From UBA3206 sp964548855 (GTDB lineage Bacteria > Bacillota_I > Bacilli_A > Acholeplasmatales > Anaeroplasmataceae): a stretch of 64,000 nucleotides of DNA. Of this stretch, positions 25,482 to 37,300 are shown in pieces. The notes under the pieces are model-generated. The model was given only the letters and a program-made list of their open reading frames with translations. It did not search any database and was not told the origin of the DNA. The translations under genes were made by a program, and so were the position numbers. The number at the start of each line of letters is the position of its first letter. Within the stretch, counting starts at the first letter, position 1. Location: NCBI GenBank assembly GCA_964548855.1, contig CAZJSR010000008.1:1-64000 (forward strand). Direction: 5' to 3'.

Positions 25482-27608
25482 ATGGCGATTTATATAATAA
25501 AAAAGAATAATATTACAAAAGAGCTTTATAATCCTATGAAAATTAAAATAGCGATTAGTAAATCTGCAAAAAGAGTTTTGCGTGAATTTAGTGATGAAGA
25601 ATTAGATTTAATTGAAAGAGATATTTATAATAGTATCTTAGAGAGTAAAAAAGAAAATGTTATGATTATTGAGATGCATAGTTATGTTGAAAAAGCTTTA
25701 GATAAATATGCAAAAGAAGTTGCGACAAGTTATAGAAATTACCGCAACTATAAAACTGAATTTGTAAAAATGCTTGATAGCGTCTATACTAAAGCGCAAT
25801 CTATTATGTATATAGGAGATAAAGATAATAGCAATACAGATAGCGCACTTGTATGTACCAAAAGAAGTTTAACATTAAATGCACTTAATAAAGAACTATA
25901 TCGTAAATTTTTCCTTACACCTAAAGAAATAGAAGCATTAGATGAGGGATATATTTATATTCATGATATGTCATCAAGAAGAGATACTATGAATTGTTGT
26001 TTGTTTGATGCTGAAACTGTAATGAAAAATGGTTTTGAAATGGGAAATATTTGGTATAATGAACCAACTAAATTAAGAAGTGCATTTGATGTGCTTGGTG
26101 ATTTAGTATTGTCGGTTTCTGCGCAACAATATGGTGGTTTTACAGTACCTGAGATTGATAATTTATTAAGTTATTATGCAAAAAAAAGTTACAAAAAATA
26201 TATGGATAGATATTTATCTATGGGATTTACAAAAAATAAAGCGAATGAATGTTCACTCAAAGATTTAGAAGATGATTTTATGCAAGGGTTTCAAGTGCTA
26301 GAATATAAATTTAATACCGTTGGTTCATCAAGAGGGGATTATCCATTCACTACTATAACAATTGGTTTATGTAAAGATGAATATGCAAAAATGGCTGCCA
26401 GTGCTTGTTTAAAAGTAAGAAGAGAAGGACAGGGAAAAGAAGGCTATAAAAAGCCAGTGCTGTTCCCTAAAATTGTCTTTTTATTTGATAAGAATCTTCA
26501 TGGAGAAGGTATGCCTTTAAGTGATTTATTTAATGAAGCAATCCTTTGTTCTAGTAAAGCAATGTATCCTGATTATTTAAGTCTTACAGGTGAGGGATAT
26601 GTACCATCAATATATAAAAAATACGGTCTTGCGATAAGTCCAATGGGATGCCGTGCTTTTTTATCACCTTGGTATGAAAAAGGTGGTATTAAACCCTTAG
26701 ATGAAAATGATAGACCAGTATTTAAGGGTAGGTTTAATATAGGAGTTGTGTCTTTACATCTTCCGATGATTTATATGAAATCTAAAGAAGAGAATAGAGA
26801 TTTTTATGAAGTTTTAGATTATTATTTAGAGATGATTAGACAAATCCATCTAAGAACTTATGAATATTTAGGTCAGATGAAAGCATCAACTAATCCTCTT
26901 GCGTATTGTGAAGGTGGTTTTTATAAGGGAAATCTAAAACCTAATGATAAAATAGAAGAAGTATTAAAAAGCGCAACCGCATCATTTGGATATACTGCGC
27001 TTAATGAACTACAACAATTATATAATTCTAAGTCATTGGTCGTAGATCATGAATTTGCGTTAAATACTTTAAAGCATATTAACGGTGTTGTTGAAAAATT
27101 CAAATATCTTGATAATAGACTATACGCAATATATGGGACGCCAGCTGAAAGTTTATGTGGTCTCCAAGCTCGACAATTTAAGGAAAAATATGGTATTATA
27201 AAGAATGTAAGTGATATAGGATATCTATCAAATTCGTTTCATTGTCATGTTAGAGAGGATATAACACCAATTTTGAAACAAGACATAGAAAGAAATTTTT
27301 GGTCATATTCTAATGGTGGGAAAATTCAGTACGTTAAATATCCGATTGATTATAATTTAAAGGCCATAAAAACATTAGTTTTAAGAGCTATGGATTATGG
27401 ATTTTATGAAGGTGTTAATTTAAGTTTAGCGTATTGTGAAGATTGTGGTTATAGTGAATTAAGTATGGACAAATGTCCTAAATGTAATAGTCTAAATTTA
27501 ACTAAAATTGAAAGGATGAATGGATATTTATCATACTCAAGAATTCATGGTGATACTAGGTTAAACAAGGCTAAAATGGAAGAAATAAATGAAAGGAAGA
27601 GTATGTAA
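25482..27608 (+). CDS. nrdD: Anaerobic ribonucleoside-triphosphate reductase, class III
   Basis: 708 residues. An N-terminal ATP-cone (about 1-95) gives allosteric control. The barrel carries the active-site cysteines (MNCCLFDAET; SPMGCRAFLSPWY). The C-terminus has a zinc site (CEDCGYSE, CPKCNSL) and the glycyl-radical loop RMNGYLS with Gly681, followed by TRLNKAKMEEINER. It reduces NTPs to dNTPs without oxygen after NrdG forms the radical. GGAGTG lies before the ATG. Its stop overlaps the nrdG start by one base. Confidence 0.95.
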   Translation: MAIYIIKKNNITKELYNPMKIKIAISKSAKRVLREFSDEELDLIERDIYNSILESKKENVMIIEMHSYVEKALDKYAKEVATSYRNYRNYKTEFVKMLDSVYTKAQSIMYIGDKDNSNTDSALVCTKRSLTLNALNKELYRKFFLTPKEIEALDEGYIYIHDMSSRRDTMNCCLFDAETVMKNGFEMGNIWYNEPTKLRSAFDVLGDLVLSVSAQQYGGFTVPEIDNLLSYYAKKSYKKYMDRYLSMGFTKNKANECSLKDLEDDFMQGFQVLEYKFNTVGSSRGDYPFTTITIGLCKDEYAKMAASACLKVRREGQGKEGYKKPVLFPKIVFLFDKNLHGEGMPLSDLFNEAILCSSKAMYPDYLSLTGEGYVPSIYKKYGLAISPMGCRAFLSPWYEKGGIKPLDENDRPVFKGRFNIGVVSLHLPMIYMKSKEENRDFYEVLDYYLEMIRQIHLRTYEYLGQMKASTNPLAYCEGGFYKGNLKPNDKIEEVLKSATASFGYTALNELQQLYNSKSLVVDHEFALNTLKHINGVVEKFKYLDNRLYAIYGTPAESLCGLQARQFKEKYGIIKNVSDIGYLSNSFHCHVREDITPILKQDIERNFWSYSNGGKIQYVKYPIDYNLKAIKTLVLRAMDYGFYEGVNLSLAYCEDCGYSELSMDKCPKCNSLNLTKIERMNGYLSYSRIHGDTRLNKAKMEEINERKSM

Positions 27609-28108
27609 TGAAATACCATAACATAACAAAATGTGATATGTTAAATGGAAGTGGCATTCGTGTTTGTCTTTGGGTTTCAGGATGTGTGCATAATTGTATT
27701 GGATGTCATAATCCAATTACACATGATGAGAATGATGGTGTTTTATTTACAAAAGAGACTAGAGAAGAATTAGAGTGTGCTTTAAGTTATGATTATATTG
27801 AAGGTCTTACGCTTACTGGAGGCGATCCCTTGCATCCTAAAAATAGAGATGAAATACTTTATTTATGTAAATATATAAAAGAAGTATTTCCACAAAAAAA
27901 CATTTGGTTATATACAGGATATTTATATGAAGAAATATCTGAAATAGAGATATTAGATTATATAGATGTATTAATAGATGGTCCATTTTGTATTGATAAA
28001 TTAAGTCCAAATGAAAAATGGGTTGGTAGTTATAATCAAAGAGTTATTGATGTGAAAAAAACTAAAAAAAATAAGAAAATTATATTATATGAGGAGATTT
28101 TAAAATGA
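27608..28108 (+). CDS. nrdG: Anaerobic RNR activating radical-SAM enzyme
   Basis: 166 residues with CVHNCIGCHNP, the CxxxCxxC cluster that binds 4Fe-4S and S-adenosylmethionine. LTLTGGDPLHPKNRDEI is the GGE-like SAM-binding loop of NrdG. It installs the glycyl radical on NrdD. The start overlaps the nrdD stop and the end overlaps the dut start by 4 bp, so the three are one operon. Confidence 0.95.
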   Translation: MKYHNITKCDMLNGSGIRVCLWVSGCVHNCIGCHNPITHDENDGVLFTKETREELECALSYDYIEGLTLTGGDPLHPKNRDEILYLCKYIKEVFPQKNIWLYTGYLYEEISEIEILDYIDVLIDGPFCIDKLSPNEKWVGSYNQRVIDVKKTKKNKKIILYEEILK

Positions 28109-28620
28109 AAAGTGTAGCACGTTTTGAAAAGGTATCAATTGATCAATTTATAAGTGATTATAAGGATTCTTTTACACAAATAACAGAAGAAGAAATTTTG
28201 GCTATATATAGCCAAATTAAGTTGCCTAAAAGAGCGACAGTAGGTAGTGCAGGTTATGATTTTTATGCACCTTTTGATATTACTTTAAAACCAGGTGAAA
28301 CAATAAAAATTCCGACAGGAATTAGAGCATATATTTTAGAGGGATATGTACTTGAAATATATCCAAGAAGTGGTCTTGGTTTTAAATATAGATTACAGTT
28401 AAATAATACTGTAGGAATAATTGATAGTGATTATTATAACTCTAAAAATGAAGGTCATATTTTTATTAAAATCACAAATGATTCTAATGAGAATAAGACT
28501 GTAGTTGTAGCTCAAGGTGAAGGATTTGCCCAAGGAATATTTAAGGAGTATTTTGTAACATTTGATGATGAGACAAATGGTATAAGAGATGGTGGATTTG
28601 GAAGTACTACTAATAAATAG
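28105..28620 (+). CDS. dut: dUTP diphosphatase, trimeric type
   Basis: 171 residues. The five dUTPase motifs are visible: RATVGSAGYDFYAP (I), YPRSGLG (II), NTVGIIDSDYY (III), GEGFAQGIF (IV) and RDGGFGST (V, C-terminal lid). It hydrolyses dUTP to dUMP, protecting DNA and feeding thymidylate synthesis. An N-terminal extension of about 35 residues with EEEILAIYSQIKLPKR is also seen in other Firmicute members. Translational coupling (ATGA) with nrdG makes nucleotide reduction and dUTP removal one unit. Confidence 0.92.
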   Translation: MKSVARFEKVSIDQFISDYKDSFTQITEEEILAIYSQIKLPKRATVGSAGYDFYAPFDITLKPGETIKIPTGIRAYILEGYVLEIYPRSGLGFKYRLQLNNTVGIIDSDYYNSKNEGHIFIKITNDSNENKTVVVAQGEGFAQGIFKEYFVTFDDETNGIRDGGFGSTTNK

Positions 28621-28622
28621 TG

Positions 28623-28654
28623 AATAAAGGGATTTTTTGAATCCCTTTATTTTG
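28623..28654 (+). terminator. Rho-independent terminator of nrdD-nrdG-dut
   Basis: AATAAAGGGATT (28623-28634) pairs with AATCCCTTTATT (28640-28651), followed by T. Confidence 0.85.
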
Positions 28655-28756
28655 TTAAAAGTTGAATCTAAATTCAGTATAATATTTGTTTATTGTCTTA
28701 TTTATGGTATAATAATTATAATTATTATAGTATTAATGCAATTGTGTGATATTTTA

Positions 28757-28785
28757 TTGAAAACAAAACAATTTTGATTTATAAT
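28757..28785 (+). promoter_or_regulatory. Promoter of the c-di-GMP-controlled matrix operon
   Basis: TTGAAA (28757-28762) and TATAAT (28780-28785) with a 17-bp spacer. Initiation about 7 nt later would place the riboswitch at the very 5' end of the transcript. Confidence 0.7.
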
Positions 28786-28791
28786 AAGTAT

Positions 28792-28902
28792 ACTAAGAGT
28801 ATAGGCAAAACTAGAGTAATCTAGTGACGCAAAACTATAGGGTCCTATTTGGATAGCCAGTTGCTTAATAAAGTATGGTTTTTCAAATAGGACTTTTTTT
28901 TG
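28792..28902 (+). ncRNA. Cyclic di-GMP-I (GEMM-I) riboswitch with terminator
   Basis: Core blocks: AGGCAAAACTAGA, a hairpin with a GTAA tetraloop (ACTAGA/TCTAGT), GTGACGCAAA, P3 with CTATAGGGTCC, and AGCCAGTTGC closing P1 (GGCAA with TTGCT). Downstream, GTCCTATTTG (28842-28851, part of P3) can pair perfectly with CAAATAGGAC (28884-28893), followed by nine T: a rho-independent terminator. Aptamer and terminator use the same bases, so c-di-GMP should disfavour termination and turn the operon on. The ON logic is deduced from pairing only. Confidence 0.9.
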
Positions 28903-28920
28903 TGAGAGGAGTGGTTAAAT

Positions 28921-29727
28921 ATGAGTAATAAAAAATTAGTTTTAAAACTAGTTAATTCAATAATATCTTTATGTTTAGCTATGGTTCTCACAATTGTAAT
29001 TTCAATTGCTTGGTTTAATCAAAATAGTAAAACAACTGCACATACAGTTGTAAGTGTTGTTGGTAGTAGCGATTTATCAGTAACGTTAGAGGGATTTGAT
29101 GTTAAGACTGATACATGGAAGGATGTGAGTAAAATCACATTTGATAATTTTGAACCAGGGGATAAATATTATCTAAGATTGAAAATTATATCATCATCTG
29201 ATACAACAAAAACTTTAAAAGCGAATTATGGTAAGTGCGATTCTAAACTTAATGATTTAGTTAGTGTAGATTTAGAATCAAGTACATCAAACGAGATTAA
29301 GGGTCATATGACTTATCAAGGTATTCCAATAATGGATGTGGTAGACAATACTGAAAATACTAATACATATCCATATGCAGTATTTATGGATGGAAATAAA
29401 ATATATAACATTACAAAAAACTTAAATGTTGATATCGTAGAAGAATATAAAATTTATAATGCGATGGTATCTTATAATCTAGGTTCAAGTCTAGATGATT
29501 TAAAACCATCTGAAATTAGTCTTGAAGGTAAAGCGGCAAATGAACTAACTGAAGGTATATTTGAAGATGGTGTATCAGTTTATGGAAACACAACATCATA
29601 TTGTTATTTCGCACTAGAATATGTTGATTATGATTCAAATTCAAGTGAAGAAAAAAAATATGAATCAAATAATTATTTTGTATATCAAACATTTACTATT
29701 TCAAAGGTGGATGTTTATTGTAGTTAA
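28921..29727 (+). CDS. TasA/camelysin-like (SipW-type) secreted protein 1
   Basis: 268 residues. A long N-terminal hydrophobic segment (8-30) ends in SIAWFNQN, like the signal end of TasA, CalY and other SipW substrates (AxF followed by a polar turn). The mature part is beta-rich: SSDLSVTLEGFDV, a NFEPGDKYYLRLKI strand pair and a C-terminal FALEYVDY. TasA-like proteins polymerise into matrix fibres. GAGAGGAGTG lies before the ATG. First gene behind the c-di-GMP riboswitch. No SipW peptidase or sortase is in the window. Family assignment rests on the signal form, size and context. Confidence 0.6.
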   Translation: MSNKKLVLKLVNSIISLCLAMVLTIVISIAWFNQNSKTTAHTVVSVVGSSDLSVTLEGFDVKTDTWKDVSKITFDNFEPGDKYYLRLKIISSSDTTKTLKANYGKCDSKLNDLVSVDLESSTSNEIKGHMTYQGIPIMDVVDNTENTNTYPYAVFMDGNKIYNITKNLNVDIVEEYKIYNAMVSYNLGSSLDDLKPSEISLEGKAANELTEGIFEDGVSVYGNTTSYCYFALEYVDYDSNSSEEKKYESNNYFVYQTFTISKVDVYCS

Positions 29728-29750
29728 ATTTTAGAAAGGAGAAGGTTGAA

Positions 29751-30353
29751 ATGAAAAAAAGTCTAATACTAACTATCTGTTTATCAGTAGTTGCGATAGT
29801 AGTGATTTCATTAGGTATAACATTTGGTTGGTTTTTAAATATTACATCAACTAATTCTATTGATACTTCAACAAAAGGTATCGTATTTTCATATGTTATA
29901 TCAGATGGAACATTAGATAAAGAAGATGCGGCAGTATATGATGTGAAAAATGTAACCTTCTTCGATGTTGATGCTGAAGGTGAGGGAATGTATTTTTCAT
30001 CTATGGCATGCATGTTAACTCTAACTTATGAAAATGTATGTGAAACGAATATTTCAGTAGAACTTTCATATACACCTTCAAATGAAACGACATCAGCTCA
30101 TGTTGGAGGACTTATTACAACAAATCCAATTGACGAAACTAAAACTTATAGTACTGTTAATGATGTTCTAGATATAAATAAAGCCGGAGATACTCCTGTG
30201 GCTTATATGATTCCACTTGTTAAGCCAAAGGAAACTATTACAGTATATTTGTATCTTTTTGGAGTACAACCTGATGATGCAGCTTCAAATAGTTTCTTTG
30301 ATGGTACATATGGATTTAAATTAGTATCTAAAGCTATTAAGGAGGTGCAATAA
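29751..30353 (+). CDS. TasA/camelysin-like (SipW-type) secreted protein 2
   Basis: 200 residues. The signal-anchor (4-25) ends in TFGWFLNITSTNS, the same layout as the gene upstream. The rest alternates strands: KGIVFSYVIS, MLTLTYENVCETNISVELSY and KPKETITVYLYLFG, which is the usual pattern of the TasA/CalY beta-sandwich. GGAGAAGG precedes the ATG. Its stop overlaps the next start (TAATG). It probably forms or caps the same extracellular structure. Confidence 0.58.
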   Translation: MKKSLILTICLSVVAIVVISLGITFGWFLNITSTNSIDTSTKGIVFSYVISDGTLDKEDAAVYDVKNVTFFDVDAEGEGMYFSSMACMLTLTYENVCETNISVELSYTPSNETTSAHVGGLITTNPIDETKTYSTVNDVLDINKAGDTPVAYMIPLVKPKETITVYLYLFGVQPDDAASNSFFDGTYGFKLVSKAIKEVQ

Positions 30354-31294
30354 TGAAAAAAAGAAAAATCATTATTTTACTTACCACTTTAATTTTATTT
30401 ATGTTTGTATCTTTTGGTGCTATATTTGCTGAATATTATTTTTCAAGAACTTTACAAGATGGTAAAGTTGATTTAGGAAAAATAGAGTTGATTGGAGATG
30501 CTAAATATTTAAGTTATGCAAAAAAAGATGAAGACGGAAAATTTACAACTGAAAGATTAGAAACTCCAGAAGAAATATCTTTATCTGATGGTGTTGTGCA
30601 ATGTTATGCATCTAAAAAAACAGGATATTCAGGTGAAAGTGAATTTATGTCTTTAAATCAGTTAGCTTTTGAATTTGAGTTTAGTGCCACAATAGATGTG
30701 TATGTAAGAGTTCAAGTATATGATTCTTGGATTTCAAGGAAGTATTATTCAGGATCACAAAACGCAACTGATACAGTTATTCCAAAGGATAATAGAAAAA
30801 ATTATATTGAGGCTTCTAATGTTAGTGCTTCTAATGTCATGAATTATTATACAGTAGTCGCAACAAAAGCTTTAAATTATAATCAAAATGAAACATATTA
30901 TGAATTATCAAATAATAGTTATATTGAAGCAACAACAGTTGTTGAATCTACATTTGGTAATGGAACTTATTATACCTTAAATGTAGCGAAAGCGACAGCA
31001 TATAATCCTGATACAAGATATTATTATGATACAAGTTCTCCGTTTTCAGTTTCAAATGATGGATGGGTATATGATGAAAAGACTGGATATATTTATTGCA
31101 AGACAAAGTATAGTGGTTCAAGCGATGTGACAAAAGTTTCATTTGAACTTAATGACAGCTATTATTATCCTGTTGAAGTTGTTACAGGATATCGAGAGGA
31201 AATTTTAGTAAATGTTGCATTTAATGTTGACATTGTTCAAGCTAACAGAGCTTATAAAAAATGGGGAATTGACATGAATACATATTTTAACTAA
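30353..31294 (+). CDS. TasA/camelysin-like (SipW-type) secreted protein 3, Tyr-rich insert
   Basis: 313 residues. Signal segment (6-26) ending IFAEYYFSRTLQDG, then LGKIELIGD, as in TasA-like proteins where a GTLDL-type motif follows the cleavage site. The end IVQANRAYKKWGID resembles the C-terminal VQA motif of the family. The middle holds Tyr-rich repeats built on ALNYNQNETYYEL and TAYNPDTRYYYDT, which are not part of the core fold. It ends 36 nt before the giant gene. Confidence 0.6.
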   Translation: MKKRKIIILLTTLILFMFVSFGAIFAEYYFSRTLQDGKVDLGKIELIGDAKYLSYAKKDEDGKFTTERLETPEEISLSDGVVQCYASKKTGYSGESEFMSLNQLAFEFEFSATIDVYVRVQVYDSWISRKYYSGSQNATDTVIPKDNRKNYIEASNVSASNVMNYYTVVATKALNYNQNETYYELSNNSYIEATTVVESTFGNGTYYTLNVAKATAYNPDTRYYYDTSSPFSVSNDGWVYDEKTGYIYCKTKYSGSSDVTKVSFELNDSYYYPVEVVTGYREEILVNVAFNVDIVQANRAYKKWGIDMNTYFN

Positions 31295-31330
31295 TTCCTT
31301 TATGTTTAAAACTATGAAAGTGGTGATATT

Positions 31331-34300
31331 ATGAAAGGTAAAAGAATAATTAAACTAATAACAACATCAGTTTTATCGATTTTATCGTTAGTGTTTATTT
31401 TATCTTTTGTATTAAATTTTAAAGATAATAAGAATGATGGGTATTTAAGTAATTTTACTGAATCTGCTGGTTATTATCGTCCCGATGGGAAGGAAATATT
31501 ACAAATAGGTGAAGGAAGAAAAACAGCTGATGCATATAAAAGTATTAGTGACTTATACACAATTAATAACACTACATCAGTAGTAACAAGAAATAGTAAT
31601 CCATATGATGAAAAAACTACAATATCTATTTCTACTCCTGAAGAATTATATGCGTTCTCATATTTATGTAAAGATAATAGTGAATTTTTATCTTACAACT
31701 ATGCGCTTATAAATAATATTGATTATACACAATATGGGTTAGGACATGAATTTTATCCTGTTGCATGTTTAGGTGAATCTTTTAGTGGAAGATTCAATGG
31801 TAACGGATATGAGATTACAGGATTAACAATGATATCTATTACAGACAATTCACTAGGTGCATCAGGTGCACATAGTGAATTTAGTGCTATTACATATTAT
31901 TCTATGTTTGGAGTAGTTTCAAGTACTGGAGTTATTGAAAATTTAGGTTTAGTAAATGTTAATATTACAATAAACTCAGCTATATTACAAAATTCATTAC
32001 AATATGTATCTTCATTAGTAGGTTTAAATGAAGGAAGTGTTGGGTATTGTTATGTTAAGGATTTAAGAGATGCTCAAAATGAATCATCAGGTATTACAGC
32101 TGCAGGTACATATCAAATTTCAGGATTAGTTGCAGTAAATTCAGGATATTTTGGAAACTCTTATACTGCACTTTCAATTGTAGCTAACTATACTTTATCT
32201 ACAACTAATACAATGTGGCATGAAATTCTTTTAATTAATAATAATGGAATATGTGAGAATTTATATTTCTATAATGCATCTATTCCTATTGGTGGATATA
32301 GTATAAGTGGACAAAATGAAGTTGTTGTATATGACGCAACACTTATCGGTAGAACTCTAAATAGAACATATAATGGCGCAATTTATTGTGAGAATATGAA
32401 AACATTAAATAACTCAGTTTATGAATCAAATAATGATATATGGTATACATCAGGTTCTTATGGAAATAAATTAAGTGCATCATTATCTAAGATTAATACT
32501 CCTATTTTAAGAGGTCTTAAATATAATATAGAAACTCAAACTTTTGAAATAGAAAATGAATATGATTATATGTATATGTATGAATTATTTAATATGAATT
32601 CATTCTTTGCGTCAAGTAGTGTAACATATAAAATATTAGAAGACATTGATTTACAATATCTTCCAGTTTTAAATTACAAATATGATCAAAATATATCATG
32701 TAATATAGTAGGAGAATTAGATGAATCAAGAAAAACTGTAGAAAATGTTGATGGATCATATTCTAAATATCCTACAATTTTTAACGCAACAATCTTTAAT
32801 ACCATCACAACAGAAGGTATGGTATGTTATGGTGTGTTCCCTTGGTTTACAGGAGTACTAGATGGTCTAAATTTCTTTTTTGATGATGAACTTACTATAA
32901 ATCCTAAATCAGTTGGATCAAATATTCAAGCAATTGGACTTGTATCTGGATTTGTCGAAAATGGAACTATTAATAATGTTTCAACTAGAGCGATTTTAAA
33001 TTTAGGTGAAAATGTCGGTAGATTTTATGCAGGTGGAGTTGTTGGTGTAATTGGTGGAAATGGTACTATAGAAAATACTATTTCAACAGGTTTAATAGAA
33101 GCGACAAGTTCAAATATTTTTACAAATTCACAAATAAGTGGATATATGGATGGTGTTGCGATAGGTGGTATTGTAGGATATAGTAACGATTCTTATGCTA
33201 ACTTTAATGTTTTATTATCAACAACGAATATCGTTGCGCCTGTTTATGCTTCATCTAATACAATAGATGTTGCGATAGGTGGTGTAATTGGTGCTGGTTA
33301 TACTCAAAACGCATCTAGTTTAGCTAATAAAGGTAATATAACAGTTAGTGGTAAAAATTATGGAAGTCTTTATGTTTCTGGTGTAATAGGAAGATTATTA
33401 GGTGTACAAAAACAAATTTCATTGTTCCATAATCAAGGAGATATTAAATTAGAAGGAACAATTAATGCTGACATATATTTATCGGGTGTTATAAATGCAG
33501 ATATTCAAACTTCATCAGGTGTATTATCTGCATCTAGATATGTTAATTCAGCATCAAAATATATCTTCTATGCATCTTCATTTACAAATAGCGGAATTAT
33601 TTCTATAAATGTAAAACCAACTGAATTGATGTATTCAGGTGTTGCTAATATAATGGCTGAAAATGGTTTCTTGTCAACAATATCAGGATTTTATAATCTA
33701 GCTTATAAATATGATATAAATAATGAAAAAGTATTTGATAGTGCTATTCAAACTATAGAAATGGATAAAATATTTTCATTTGGCGCAGTTATTAGTACAA
33801 ACGCAACTAACTTAAATGGATTAATTAAAGCATCGTATTTATATAATCTTCGTAATTATAATTTTACTACATCATCTCAAACAAAAGAAAGTAGTTATTA
33901 CTATAGTGGATGTATTAATGGAAATTATGTAACTGGGGAAGAACTTAGAAATGAAGGAGATTTAAATTTTAATATCACAAATAAAATAGGTGATTCAGAT
34001 TCTAAGATAACAATAGTAGGAATTATATACGAAGTATCAAATGGATGTAGTTTAAGTAAAGTGTATAATGGAGGAGATATTTCAGTTAATTATACTGCAA
34101 ATATTGATGCAGATTTATATGTTTCAGGTATAAGCTACGCTAATAGAAATTCTATATCAAAATCAGATATTAATTTATATAACCCTACTTCATCAAATTA
34201 CGATAGTAAAAAGACAGGATCATTAAATAGTGTTATTAATAATGGAGATATTAAAGTATTATCATCTAAATTCTCGCAAATAACATATTCTACAACAGAA

Positions 34301-37300
34301 ATAAAATCAGCTAATGGTCAATCAACATTAGGAAATACTGTAGAAACTACATTTTCTAGTGTATGTCAAATTAATGGTAGATTGTTTACATCTGGAATTG
34401 TAACTATTAATGAATCAGTTATAACTAATACATTTAATTTAGGAATGGTTACGGCTGGAAATTATATTACTGACACATTTAAAACAGAAGTAAATGCAGC
34501 AGGTATTTCGGTATTAAATATTGGTTCATGTGCATATATTTTAAATAGTGCAAATAATGGAGATATTAAAGCTATTAATATGTCTTCTGGAAAAAATTAT
34601 CAATCTGAAGTAAATGCTGCAGGTATTACATGTCGTAACGATAAATATGAAAATGGTGATGATTATCAAGGAAATACATCAGATCCTAACTCAAAACAAA
34701 TAATATCATTTACTATTAATTATGGTTCAGTTTATTCTTATAATTATAGATATAATATCGCCTCAACTGCAGAAGAGCCTAATGTTAAGTCTGCAGGTAT
34801 TCTTGCGATGGGATTATGTAATGTAATCAACGTTGTAAATTATGGTAATATATATGGTTCAGAGACTGCATCGGGAATATTTGGAGTTGTGTATTTTGAA
34901 AAATTTGATGTTGAGGTTAGTTCAAATATTTATATCGCAAACACAATTAACTATGGAAATGTATATATTCTAGAGCGAGGATATAATAAAATCCACGGTG
35001 ATGAATATGATGACTCTCAATGGATTATATATGATGATTTTATAGCTTTAACAAATGATAAAGCAAGTGAATATGCATTAACTAAGGTAGCTAGAAATAC
35101 ACAGTACATTTCAGTTATTGGTTCAGTATTCTCAATTGTTAACTTCAATGAAAAAACAAATGCTAAAAATATTGAAATTAGATATCTTACTTCATTTAAT
35201 GATAAGGTTACAATTTGTGGAGCCGCAACTTATATACCTCAAGGTGTTAGTGTAGATGTTTCAACATTCTATTCAGCATATTCAACAACAAACTCAAAAA
35301 CTGGTGCCTTACAGGCAGATATGTGGATGGGAAAATTTGTTACATACGTACCTCTTACTACTGAAAGTAAAACAATAATGGCTGTAACAAATATATCTTC
35401 ATCTGGAGATGTTACAACTGAAAGGAAAACTTTTGCAGGAGCGTTTGGACAAAACTTTGCATTCCGTCTTGCGATAGAAGGAAAAGAAGGATATACAGAT
35501 ATATCTATGCACCCAACAGATGCGTTTATCCTAGACTATTTCCAATTTGTTGGATATAAGTACGTAAATGAAAATCTATTAGAAGTAATAGGATGGCGTA
35601 GTATTGCATATCAAACAGCCGCAAATGATTTTGCTCAAAATATTGATGCGATTATGTTAATGCTTGATAAGGTTTCAACTATAACGTCTGTATCAAATGA
35701 TGCTTTAAAAACAGATACTTGGATGCAGTATCTTTCATCTAAAAATCTTACTATTTTAGTAGATTCATTAATAGAAGAAAATAATGTTACAAGTCTTAAA
35801 ACATTATTACAATATTTATTCTCAAATGATTCAAAATCTAATGTTTTAATTACATCTGAAGTTAGAGAAAATATCTTAAATAAGATATTATCATCTACTA
35901 GTGAGATTGATTGTGCAATGTTATTAAATGATATATTAGCATATGAAAATGGATATTCAACTATTCTTTCAGATGCGATATTATCTGATAATAATGAGGT
36001 TACAGAATATATTAAGAATTATGTTGGAACTTTAGATAAACCTAGTACGATATCTATAATAGAAGGTTATATAGATTATTTAGAAAATAATGATAATTCA
36101 TACTTTAATTTATCTATAAATGAAGTGTCAAGATTAAATATTTTAAAAACAATATTTGAAAATATTGATGATGAATTATTCTATAAAGAATTAGTTGATA
36201 TATTAAATATAAATAGTAGTATTGAAATGTCAGATACTCTTAAAATGTATACTGGATATAATAATTTAGATACATCACAAAAGAAAGAATTATTTAATGC
36301 TATATTAAATACAAATGTTAATAGTATTGATTCACTATGTGCATATTTAGATGTTATGGAATCTGAAGTTGGATATTTCTCATCTTTAACTCAAAATGGA
36401 TTTAGCGCAACCTCAATGGATAATATTTATTCAAATGCAGGTCTTACATCATCTGAAGTTTCATCATCTTCAACTGTTATTGATAACAGAGTGGCTTTAT
36501 GGAATCAAATTAAAGACACAACTACATTTAAAAATTATTTTAATACTCGTTATACATCTGAAAAAGTATATAAAGCTACGGAATATAATAATACATTCCA
36601 ATCTGTTACAGAACCACATAATGACGGAGCTTATATTGGTGATACATCACAAAATAGATTAGATTATTTATATGCTAAAAATGTAACACCTGAAACATAT
36701 TTTTATGGTCCATATAAGAGTGAAAATAAAGATACTCCAACTTGGGGAAGTCATGGTTCAGATGTTAATAGTGGTGGTGGTTATACAACAGTATTCGCAT
36801 CAGAAGACATTTCATTATGGACAAGTAATGAAATAATGTTGTCGCGTGGTGGAAAAAATAGTACAACAACATTTAGTGATGCACTACATGATTCAGTTAT
36901 TCTAATGTATTATGACCTAGCCAATGAACAAATGGGTGAAGCTAATAAGACGATTGATTTAAATGGAATTACATTTAAAGGATTCGAGAATATTCAACTT
37001 CAAAGACATAAACAATTAAGCGACCCGCTTAATAATGTTATTTATAATACTTCAGACTGGACAGGTGTAAAATTTACTACAAATAATTATACAATTACAG
37101 TTGAATCAACAGGTGAAACTTTCTCATTATCAGACGCAACTATAGGAGCGATATACTATGATGGTGGAAGAAGTGTAACTCTATCAAATGGTAGAAATGT
37201 TACAATGCCTAATATAAGAACTTATATTTGTGATTCTAATGGTACTTATCACCCAGTATATGGAAACTGTAGTGTAACTGATGGAGTGAATACATATGAT

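Noticed and set aside
28660..28720. Additional TATAAT boxes upstream of the first c-di-GMP riboswitch as its main promoter
   Set aside because: They lack well-spaced -35 boxes or lie farther away; TTGAAA-17-TATAAT at 28757 is better and places the aptamer at the 5' end.
36396..36662. 88-codon frame inside the giant gene in another phase
   Set aside because: It overlaps a long intact gene, lacks a ribosome site and has low-complexity composition typical of a shadow frame.
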